Source: Muribaculaceae bacterium
GTDB taxonomy: Bacteria > Bacteroidota > Bacteroidia > Bacteroidales > Muribaculaceae
Direction: 5' to 3'
Length of the DNA: 18,654 nt
Assembly (NCBI GenBank): GCA_017619255.1
Contig: JAFZSS010000157.1
Span: 1 to 18,654, forward strand
Position 1 is the stretch's first letter, and the number at the start of each line of letters is the position of its first letter. The notes under the pieces were generated by a model. That model did no database searches and was not told the origin of the DNA. It was given only the letters and a program-made list of their open reading frames with translations. Shown here in pieces: positions 1-7,123 of the stretch. The position numbers and the translations under genes are program-made.

Positions 1-2
1 AC

Positions 3-1259
3 AACCTGTATAAGAGATATGAGGAGTTCCTCAAACGGGTGCCGCAACGCTTCCAGCCGGAAGCTCATCGCTTGGGCATGGTGCTGGCGGTTGCCCTAGT
101 GCTGATTGTTTACGGCATTTTCGCTTGGATAACCCCGTTGCCCGGGCTTCCTTCAATCATTTGGCCTCTGTTGCTCGTGGCCGGTGGGTTGATTGTAGGG
201 TTGGAGTTTGTTTATGATGCTTTTGTCGGCATGTTAAGGGCGCTGTTTCCTAGTCATTTCCTGTTGCTGTTGGCCATCATCATCGCTGGCTTAATCATGG
301 GCAACTTTGGCACTGCGTTCATCACGCTTGGCGTGGTCATTGGTTTGAGCCGTGCTCTGTCGGTGACGGCTGCTGAACTCTCATCACCTGAATCCCGTCC
401 CCGTTACACCATTCTGTGCCAGATGTTCCTGATTGTTTTGGTATATACGGTCGGGGCAATGGTCGGCGACCATGGTTACATGACCAATTTCCTGGGCTTC
501 GCCATGTGCATGATAGCATTCTTCTTTATGGTGAAGCGTCCGTCAGGATATGTGAACCGCAACATTGGCAAGCAAGCCCGTAACGAGAAGAAATGGGTCT
601 TTGGCACCCTCGCAGTCGTGGCTATTCTGGTGTGGTTGATGCCGACGATATGCAGCAAGGCATTCAATCCCGAGAATGTCGATTATAGCCGCATGTCGCG
701 TCGTGTGATGCTCTATTCCAACTTTGAGGACCTGCAGAAGAGCGGTTACCGTTACAGCGAGAGTGATGCCGAGTTCATGGTCATCATGAGCCATTACATG
801 CAGGGCGATAGTTTGGCCCGCAAGAATCATGACCCGCTTTCCAACGATGCCCATTTCATGCATCCGTCGGTGAGCTCAGGGCAGTCTCCTGTGGCGCTTA
901 ATGACTTGAGTGTACCCATCGCTTTCTTTGGCTCTTATCATGGTTTCTTCACCCATCTGGTTTATTTCTCGCTGTTGGCGTTGCTGATGTGGATTGTCAT
1001 GCGGCACACCATTGGTTACATCGATCGCTATCATCCAACCTTGACACGCACCATGCAGTGGCGTCTGCTGGCCATGTTCATGTGGGTGGGAACAAGCTTA
1101 TACATCTATTTTTCATATATCGACTGGTTGCCCTTCACGGGGCGTCTGAATCCCGGTTTCGGCGTGGATGCCGTGGGCGAGGCCTTGGAAACAGCATTCC
1201 TGTTGGCCTTTATGGCGTCAGTCACCGGTAGGAAGAATAATCCTCAACGAGCCAATTAA
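3..1259 (+). CDS. SEDS-like (FtsW/RodA-type) polytopic membrane protein, 5'-partial
   Basis: The reading frame is open to the left edge, so the gene is truncated by the window; the GTG at 39 is only an internal codon and residue numbers here count from it. About eight or nine hydrophobic segments are visible (near 13-31, 36-57, 72-107, 126-143, 149-165, 187-204, 304-322, 342-362, 376-394). The C-terminal half follows the SEDS glycan polymerase pattern: a paired-arginine stretch RRVMLYSNF ahead of SGYRYSESD (like the Rl.fldP...GYQ stretch), a long extracytoplasmic loop ending in LNDLSVPIAFFGSYHG (like TDFIFAV..EE.G), then LPFTGRLNPGFGVDAVGEAL at 364-383 (like LPvTG.pLPFiSyGGSS). Asp289 sits where the essential SEDS aspartate lies. 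Known family role: polymerisation of lipid II glycan strands. The serine/glycine-rich end motif is not conserved, so this is a divergent member or a pseudoenzyme. It is followed after 20 bases by the first GTPase gene. The family call is a remote-homology reading. Confidence 0.62.
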   Translation, partial: NLYKRYEEFLKRVPQRFQPEAHRLGMVLAVALVLIVYGIFAWITPLPGLPSIIWPLLLVAGGLIVGLEFVYDAFVGMLRALFPSHFLLLLAIIIAGLIMGNFGTAFITLGVVIGLSRALSVTAAELSSPESRPRYTILCQMFLIVLVYTVGAMVGDHGYMTNFLGFAMCMIAFFFMVKRPSGYVNRNIGKQARNEKKWVFGTLAVVAILVWLMPTICSKAFNPENVDYSRMSRRVMLYSNFEDLQKSGYRYSESDAEFMVIMSHYMQGDSLARKNHDPLSNDAHFMHPSVSSGQSPVALNDLSVPIAFFGSYHGFFTHLVYFSLLALLMWIVMRHTIGYIDRYHPTLTRTMQWRLLAMFMWVGTSLYIYFSYIDWLPFTGRLNPGFGVDAVGEALETAFLLAFMASVTGRKNNPQRAN

Positions 1260-1279
1260 TCATCAAATCATAGCAACCA

Positions 1280-2947
1280 ATGAAAATTAAATCATCAATT
1301 AAGCGTTCGGTGGTAAACCCGATTAAGAATAAGTTCTCGCCGCAGTGCATCAGGCTTGCGGTAGTGGGAAACACTTCAAGTGGCAAGAGCTTCCTGTTGA
1401 AGGATATCATCGACGCCTTACGCAGTATGGGCTGCGGTTTTTATACTTCAGAATCCCTTGAGAATAGGGACGGTTTTCAGTACAAGCCCTTCAGCAATTA
1501 TGCTCCGAACCAGAAAGGTGGAAATGGCGGTACTCCTATCTATGCCTGCCGTCATGAGGACCATTACGGGCAATTGATAAAAAGTTCTGACATCAAGTTT
1601 GACCTGTGTTTCCTGAATATCCCGGGTGAGATTTTTGAAGACCAGAAACTGCATAGTTACAATGAGTTGAAGAGTCTGCTCATGACCACCAAGAAACTCT
1701 TCACGGTTTACACTTTTATCAATCCTGCTGGCGAGGAGCGCTTGATTGTCAAGCCTAACGCCAAGGTTTGTCCCCTCGAGGAGGATGAGACTGTAACTGT
1801 TCCCGCCGGGTCGTCCAAGGATGCTTTCCTGATGCGTTTCAAACCCTGGAGCGAAATTAACAGGGAACTCTCATTAGCCCATTTCGTGCAGGACAAGGCG
1901 AAGGATATCAAGGGTGAGGAACTGATGATGAATTTCTTCAAGTACGATACAGACTCGGTCATGCGCAGCATTACAAGCCTGATAGAAAGGAAAATATTCC
2001 CTAATCTGACATTTGACCATGTGGACTTTGAGGAGCAGCAGTTCGACTTGAGTTTCGTCTTTTTCCACTATTGTACACTGGCCACAGACATTGTCCTCTG
2101 TGACAGGGTTTATACACATCTTGACAAAGCTGTCGAAAAAGGCAAGGAAGTGCTTGGCTTTAATGAATTAGCCACACGATTGTCGCAGTTCCTTGACGAA
2201 GAGAAAATGGCCGAGCGTGTGAATGCCTATATCGCATTCAGGAATGTCGATTTCCTTCTGCAGGACAAGGCGGTGGAGAAAGCTTATATCGATTTGAACA
2301 AGCAATTGAGCGCCAAGGAAATGTCCCCTGAGCAGCGACGCAATGTGATTTACTCGCTGTTCTCTTACCTGATGTTTGACCACATCGGCTATGACCTGCA
2401 TGGCGTGGGAGACTCGATGGAACATATCCTGGGCATTGAGGAGGGCAAACATGTCTCATTGACTCCCGATGATGAAAAAACTGGCGCTGATGAGGGCTCC
2501 ATGCCCGTCAACCACCTTGACAGGGCTTTCATCGAGCGTCTTAAGGATCGTTACATCGATGTCAAGGGCAGTGAGAATCATGTTTTCAATGCCGATAACT
2601 TAGAGGACCATATCAGGTCGAGAATTGGTGGTCAGGGACAGGCCTTCAGGATGATTCTGGCCCAGACTGGCTGGCAGCCACAGGACAATGACACATTTGT
2701 TCCCCATGTCTATTTCACCTGTACACCCATAACCGAGGATTACCGTGTGTACAAGAATGGTCTCAAGAATAATCCCAATCAGGACGAGTATGACTTCTAT
2801 CGTGAAGGCTCTACAACGAAATTCAGCGATATGGGGTCACGCGCCTGCTTTGGCAGCTTCCAGTTGTGCATGGATATTTTCAATAATCATGGCATTGGCT
2901 CATTCATTCATGGCGCGATGCTGGAGCGCATCTTTGACATCTGCTGA
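1280..2947 (+). CDS. P-loop GTPase-like protein, first of a paralogous pair
   Basis: The 555-residue protein has no signal peptide or membrane segment and should be cytosolic. A Walker A/G1 loop GNTSSGKS lies at 30-37 after a beta strand (IRLAVV). A G3-like stretch CFLNIPGE at 110-117 has Asn where GTPases normally have the Asp of DxxG. A conserved FRNVD at 320-324 sits where the NKxD base-recognition motif would be, and HVYFTCTPI at 476-484 resembles the strand carrying G5. The same four blocks, the IYACRHEDHYG block (88-97) and an ATDIVLCD block (268-275) recur in the next gene, so the two are paralogues. This copy has about 80 extra residues, including an acidic insert near 385-410. I recall 'DO-GTPase' families in NTP-dependent conflict systems with this general look, but I cannot confirm membership. 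Start ATG 1280 lies 20 bases after the previous stop. A role as regulatory switch is inferred. Confidence 0.72.
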   Translation: MKIKSSIKRSVVNPIKNKFSPQCIRLAVVGNTSSGKSFLLKDIIDALRSMGCGFYTSESLENRDGFQYKPFSNYAPNQKGGNGGTPIYACRHEDHYGQLIKSSDIKFDLCFLNIPGEIFEDQKLHSYNELKSLLMTTKKLFTVYTFINPAGEERLIVKPNAKVCPLEEDETVTVPAGSSKDAFLMRFKPWSEINRELSLAHFVQDKAKDIKGEELMMNFFKYDTDSVMRSITSLIERKIFPNLTFDHVDFEEQQFDLSFVFFHYCTLATDIVLCDRVYTHLDKAVEKGKEVLGFNELATRLSQFLDEEKMAERVNAYIAFRNVDFLLQDKAVEKAYIDLNKQLSAKEMSPEQRRNVIYSLFSYLMFDHIGYDLHGVGDSMEHILGIEEGKHVSLTPDDEKTGADEGSMPVNHLDRAFIERLKDRYIDVKGSENHVFNADNLEDHIRSRIGGQGQAFRMILAQTGWQPQDNDTFVPHVYFTCTPITEDYRVYKNGLKNNPNQDEYDFYREGSTTKFSDMGSRACFGSFQLCMDIFNNHGIGSFIHGAMLERIFDIC

Positions 2948-2976
2948 TTTGATCCATTACCCTATGTGACACGATT

Positions 2977-4398
2977 ATGAATCCATTGTCCAAACAATTG
3001 AGTATCGCAGTCATCGGCGCCCCGTCGTGCGGCAAGAGTTACCTGCTGTTTGACTTGATTCACGCGTTCCATGTGCTGGGATACCGACCCAAGGAACTGC
3101 CACTGGATTACCCTTATAGCAGTTTCGGCACCTTCTTCTATGACACCTTCAATGCCGATACCGGAGGCATGAGAGGTACCGAGGTGTATGCTTGCCGTCC
3201 CGAGAACCATTATGGTGCCCACTTGTCCAACCGGCGGGGTAGGGACTTATGGGTCAATTTCCTGAATATACCAGGCGAAGCCTTTAAGAATCTGGAGGCC
3301 ATCAAGAACTTTTTTGTCTTGAAGGACCGTATCGAGCATATCAAGCCAGGGCTTTTCTGGCTGGTCCGATATGAGGCTCCGTCGGGCCACGAGTTGAAGT
3401 TGATAGTGCCCAGCCAGGGATTCAATCTGGATAGTTATCCTGCTGTGAGCATCAACAGCTGGGCAAGGCATGTCGATTACATGCAGTGGGAATATATCAG
3501 TGCGCTGATATCAACAGGTGATTATCATGAGCAAGGCAGGCGCAAGAGCGTTTCTGGTAAGTATATCCTTTCTCACCTGAACGAACTCATGACAGACTCT
3601 GTCCTGCTCTCCCTCAAAGCTGTTTGGCCTATGATCACGGGACTGCCTGAGGATTTGGACTATTACGAGGAGAATGTCTTGAAGCATTTCTACCCGCTGT
3701 GCTACTGCCAGAATGCGACAGATATGATTATCTGCGACAACCTCAGCGCACAGGAGAGTGCCGCTGTCTTGTCCCAGGAGGTGGGGCATTATCTGGATAC
3801 CTTCACTGGTCATGCGCCTAATGTGTATTTGGCCTTCCGCAATGCCGACATGTTGCTGGGCGAGAAGGCAGGAGATTATAAGAAGGCACTTGCTGCCACC
3901 ATTGGACAGGGCGAGGTGTCGAGACGCAATCGGATTTACACGACTTTCCTTGCCGAATTGATGCCTGCACTTGATGCTGATGACGGCGGTTGGATAGGAA
4001 AGGAAAAGGCAGAGCATATTGTGTTGGGTGTCGGCCGTGGTATGGGCTTTGCATTCAGGGAGTTGCTGAACAAGAGTCTGGTCCGTAACCAAAGGCCGGC
4101 TTCCATAGCTGCCGACACGGCTAAGCCGTTGACCCCGCATGTCTTTTTCACTGCCACCCCAATTGACTCTGGCTTAGCCGTTTATCAGAATGATCCGGGC
4201 GATGTGACACGCTTTTATCTGGACAACGGCAAAATCATCAAGTCCTTTGTGCGCGAGACCAGCCACGACATGGCTCAGCATTTTTGTTGGGGGTCATTAC
4301 AACTCCTGATAGACATTTTGACTCAGAATGCATGTGTTCCAACGAATATCAAAGCTGATATCCCCGAGACACTGAACTATTTCTTTAGCAACCAATAA
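2977..4398 (+). CDS. P-loop GTPase-like protein, second of a paralogous pair
   Basis: This 473-residue cytosolic protein is a shorter paralogue of the gene before it. It shows GAPSCGKS at 14-21 (G1/Walker A), VYACRPENHYG at 70-80, VNFLNIPGE at 93-101 (G3-like, again Asn for Asp), ATDMIICD at 247-254, AFRNAD at 286-291 (in the G4 position) and HVFFTATPID at 388-397 (G5-like). The C-terminal blocks FYLDNGK (413-419) and GSLQLLIDI (439-447) also match the paralogue. Retention of the P-loop lysine and serine in both copies suggests both bind nucleotide. The matching Asn substitution suggests hydrolysis differs from Ras-type GTPases or needs a partner. The gene begins 29 bases after the first paralogue and ends 7 bases before the next gene, which supports joint translation and possibly a heterodimer. 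GTP rather than ATP specificity is inferred from motif layout only. Confidence 0.72.
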   Translation: MNPLSKQLSIAVIGAPSCGKSYLLFDLIHAFHVLGYRPKELPLDYPYSSFGTFFYDTFNADTGGMRGTEVYACRPENHYGAHLSNRRGRDLWVNFLNIPGEAFKNLEAIKNFFVLKDRIEHIKPGLFWLVRYEAPSGHELKLIVPSQGFNLDSYPAVSINSWARHVDYMQWEYISALISTGDYHEQGRRKSVSGKYILSHLNELMTDSVLLSLKAVWPMITGLPEDLDYYEENVLKHFYPLCYCQNATDMIICDNLSAQESAAVLSQEVGHYLDTFTGHAPNVYLAFRNADMLLGEKAGDYKKALAATIGQGEVSRRNRIYTTFLAELMPALDADDGGWIGKEKAEHIVLGVGRGMGFAFRELLNKSLVRNQRPASIAADTAKPLTPHVFFTATPIDSGLAVYQNDPGDVTRFYLDNGKIIKSFVRETSHDMAQHFCWGSLQLLIDILTQNACVPTNIKADIPETLNYFFSNQ

Positions 4399-4405
4399 AC
4401 CCATT

Positions 4406-7060
4406 ATGAGTACAACCATCAATATCCCCAAGCGCGCATCGGGCGCGCAGAAAGACCAAATCGGTGATGGCACCTTGTTTTACACGGGTGATGTGAGCGA
4501 TTTCAATAAATCCCTGAGTGGGTGGTTTATTGATAACCCTCCCGTTTTATCCAAGCACCATGCCAGTCTGGTTTGGCGTTATAACAACAACCTCGACCGC
4601 TACATCCTGATTCATGTGCAGGGGTCACAGGTGGTCAGCGAGGCCATGGGGCGTTACTACCCGTTCCGTGCCGGTTATGAGGTGTCTCGTGAGGACATGA
4701 ACAAGATTGGCTTTAGCCTCACTTCGCTTTTTGCGGTAATGCCTCGCATTGCCACGATGACTTATGGTCGTGTGGATCTGGAAACGGTGGTCAAGGAAAA
4801 ACTTCCCATGACCACATCTAACGCCGTCACACTGGCCCATAACATTCAGGCTGCCATTGTCACTGGCAGGCGTCTGATGGTAGAGGTGACCCCCAAGGCT
4901 GATGACTCTTGGCGCGAGGATGGTATCTTCACTTGTCTGGAGATGAATACTGTACTCTCTGCTATCGATAGCATAGATATCAAGTTGAGGCGGTATGCTA
5001 CCTTTGCTTTCTGCGTCGACGAGTATTTCGAACCGGTGTTGGATGGCGTCGCTGTTGTCTTCTGTCGAGCGGGAAGTGCCGTGAAACCTGGTCAACATGA
5101 CTTGCGTATGACTTGGCTCGAAGCCATCTCACGCAAGCTACCTCTCACGGCATTGGAGTCCCGTATTGCCTCGCTGTTCCCTTATCCAGGTGCAAAAGAG
5201 CCGTTGATGACCACCGAGGAACTGGTGAAGGCTTACGGAATCTTCGCAAAGGATGTGGCGACGCTCAAGGATAATGAGTGGAACCTCTGGCTGAAGATGG
5301 GACATCAATTGAGTGAGGTCATGCCCATGGGTTGGGAGCAATTCAAACATTTCTATGATAAGATGAGCAGTGGGGTAAGGAAACAGTTTGCCGCACTGGT
5401 ACATGATGCTTCGCTCAAGTGGGAGATAGATGGCCTGAACAGGGAATTGTTCAGTGCTATGAATGACGCCAAGGAGTTTTCGCCTGAAGAGGTGCAGTTG
5501 CTGCAACGCAAAGCCTTGAAAGAGCATTTGGAGAATGGCAGGTATAGATTCCTATTTACCGATGGTGTGCCCGAAGAAATGCTTAAGGGGTTGAATGCCA
5601 AGTATCTGGAAAGCCTTAAACTCGATAGTCTGGAGTCCATAGAGAAATGGTATGCTATCTATGAAGAGCAGAAACGCATGAAGGAACCTGGCGTGCATGA
5701 AATGTTCAGCCGGTTAATCACCCCCTATGCTTCACGACTTGATGACTTGAGGAAGGTCATTGGCTTCATGAAGAAATATCCGTTTGTTCCTGTCAAGGCA
5801 TATGGAAAGCCTGCGAAAATTACCATTGTGCCATCAACCAGGGGCCTGAGCGAGGAACAAGAGGCGCTTGTAGGCAAGTGGATTGACGAGGCAGCCAAGA
5901 CACACTCTTTTAAGGATTTGGATGCAGTAGTTAACCAAGTGGTAAAAATAAAGAGTGGAGATGATACTGACTCGGTGCAGGCCGAGAGCCTGAAGAATCT
6001 GGGCAAAGACAAGCTGATGGAGTTGCTCCAGTCGGCCAATGGGAAACTTGTGCTGAGTAAGATAGAGTTGTTGCTCAAGAGCGCAAAAGGTTTGCCCAAG
6101 TATTGGTCTAGTTTCAGGGATATCGTGGCACCTACTGTCAAGGCATTTCTATTCGGCAAGGACGGCATGTGGAATCCGACCCACATGATGGATGTGAAGA
6201 ATTGGGCCAAGATGGCTGCGGTGGCAGACAATTATCCTACGGTCTATGGCCTGATTGTGGAGAATTTTGAAGAGACCTTGGACAATACCAGCGATGATGG
6301 CATTGACAAGTTAGTCAAAGATGTCGTGGGATATTATGCGCCTGTGGAAAGCGGCAAGGGTGATGGCCATGAGGCCAATGAACTTGTCGAACAATTCATG
6401 GATTATTTGAGTGAACATAAATACGAAAACATTAACGAAATAGAAGATATGTTGAATTTATCAAGTCGCCGCAATGGCATCAAATCTCTTATCATCGGTG
6501 CTGTGGCTGGTATCGTGCTGGGAGGAATTTTGGGTTTTATGGGTTACAAACTGTTGAACAAGCAGCAAGCGGCCGAGGGACAGATGCATTACGCCGTTCA
6601 GTTCATGCCACAGGAGAAACAGAACCTCATGTTGATGTTGGCCTTGTTGCCTGACAGCATCAACGAGGTGTGCTGTGACACGCTTAAACTCTCGATGGAC
6701 AGTGTGCGCAATAACCTGGTCTATCTCAAGCCGTGGAACGATGCTTCGTTAAAGGCTTTTGAACAGATGGATTCGGCACGCATCAGCGTGAGCCCCGTCA
6801 ATCCCAACGAGGAGTATCCTGATGGCAATACCAGGGTCATTAGCCAAAACAAATCGTTGTTAAGCACCATGCTTGAGCTGGGCTGTAAGGTGGATACCGT
6901 CACCATCTTGGGCAGGGAAGTAGCATCTATTCCTATCCCCAACGATTCGATTATTGGTAATCCTCAAGCAACAGAGCTGCCCAAGGATTACTACTTCAAG
7001 CTTGTCAGGTATATCGATTCCAGGTTGCGCAACGATAGACCCGTCAATTTGCCTTATTGA
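4406..7060 (+). CDS. Large single-pass membrane protein, possible GTPase-associated (GAP1-like) partner
   Basis: The product has 884 residues. There is no N-terminal signal, so the first ~690 residues should be cytosolic. A glycine-rich transmembrane helix follows at about 695-716 (LIIGAVAGIVLGGILGFMGY), preceded by SSRRNGIK, consistent with positive-inside topology. That leaves an extracytoplasmic tail of ~168 residues with no recognised fold. The N-terminal ~250 residues form an alpha/beta-looking domain containing YYPFRAGYEVSREDMNKIGF and SLTSLFAVMPRI. The layout and its position beside two GTPase genes remind me of GTPase-associated protein 1 (GAP1) families described with DO-GTPases, but this is memory of a general pattern and not a database match. 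Residues ~250-690 are mainly helical and charged. It starts 7 bases after the second GTPase gene. The simplest reading is an adaptor that binds the GTPases inside and passes their state to the envelope enzymes encoded next. Confidence 0.55.
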   Translation: MSTTINIPKRASGAQKDQIGDGTLFYTGDVSDFNKSLSGWFIDNPPVLSKHHASLVWRYNNNLDRYILIHVQGSQVVSEAMGRYYPFRAGYEVSREDMNKIGFSLTSLFAVMPRIATMTYGRVDLETVVKEKLPMTTSNAVTLAHNIQAAIVTGRRLMVEVTPKADDSWREDGIFTCLEMNTVLSAIDSIDIKLRRYATFAFCVDEYFEPVLDGVAVVFCRAGSAVKPGQHDLRMTWLEAISRKLPLTALESRIASLFPYPGAKEPLMTTEELVKAYGIFAKDVATLKDNEWNLWLKMGHQLSEVMPMGWEQFKHFYDKMSSGVRKQFAALVHDASLKWEIDGLNRELFSAMNDAKEFSPEEVQLLQRKALKEHLENGRYRFLFTDGVPEEMLKGLNAKYLESLKLDSLESIEKWYAIYEEQKRMKEPGVHEMFSRLITPYASRLDDLRKVIGFMKKYPFVPVKAYGKPAKITIVPSTRGLSEEQEALVGKWIDEAAKTHSFKDLDAVVNQVVKIKSGDDTDSVQAESLKNLGKDKLMELLQSANGKLVLSKIELLLKSAKGLPKYWSSFRDIVAPTVKAFLFGKDGMWNPTHMMDVKNWAKMAAVADNYPTVYGLIVENFEETLDNTSDDGIDKLVKDVVGYYAPVESGKGDGHEANELVEQFMDYLSEHKYENINEIEDMLNLSSRRNGIKSLIIGAVAGIVLGGILGFMGYKLLNKQQAAEGQMHYAVQFMPQEKQNLMLMLALLPDSINEVCCDTLKLSMDSVRNNLVYLKPWNDASLKAFEQMDSARISVSPVNPNEEYPDGNTRVISQNKSLLSTMLELGCKVDTVTILGREVASIPIPNDSIIGNPQATELPKDYYFKLVRYIDSRLRNDRPVNLPY

Positions 7061-7123
7061 TTGGGATTTAGGCTTTAGCTGTTAGACTAAAATCTTAAAA
7101 CTGACAACTAAAAACTCTAGAAC
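7061..7123 (+). other. Intergenic spacer within the operon
   Basis: This 63-base spacer is the longest gap inside the six-gene operon. It is A/T-rich with repeated TTAG/CTAA-type words and a weak inverted repeat (GATTTAG near 7065 against CTAAAATC near 7087). No TAnnTTTG promoter box and no strong terminator with a T-run is present, so transcription probably passes through to the transpeptidase-like gene. It could hold a weak attenuator or an RNA processing site; the sequence does not decide. Confidence 0.3.

Noticed and set aside
3511..4140. 209-codon open frame on the - strand
   Set aside because: It is antisense to the second GTPase-like gene, with no promoter and no recognisable motif.
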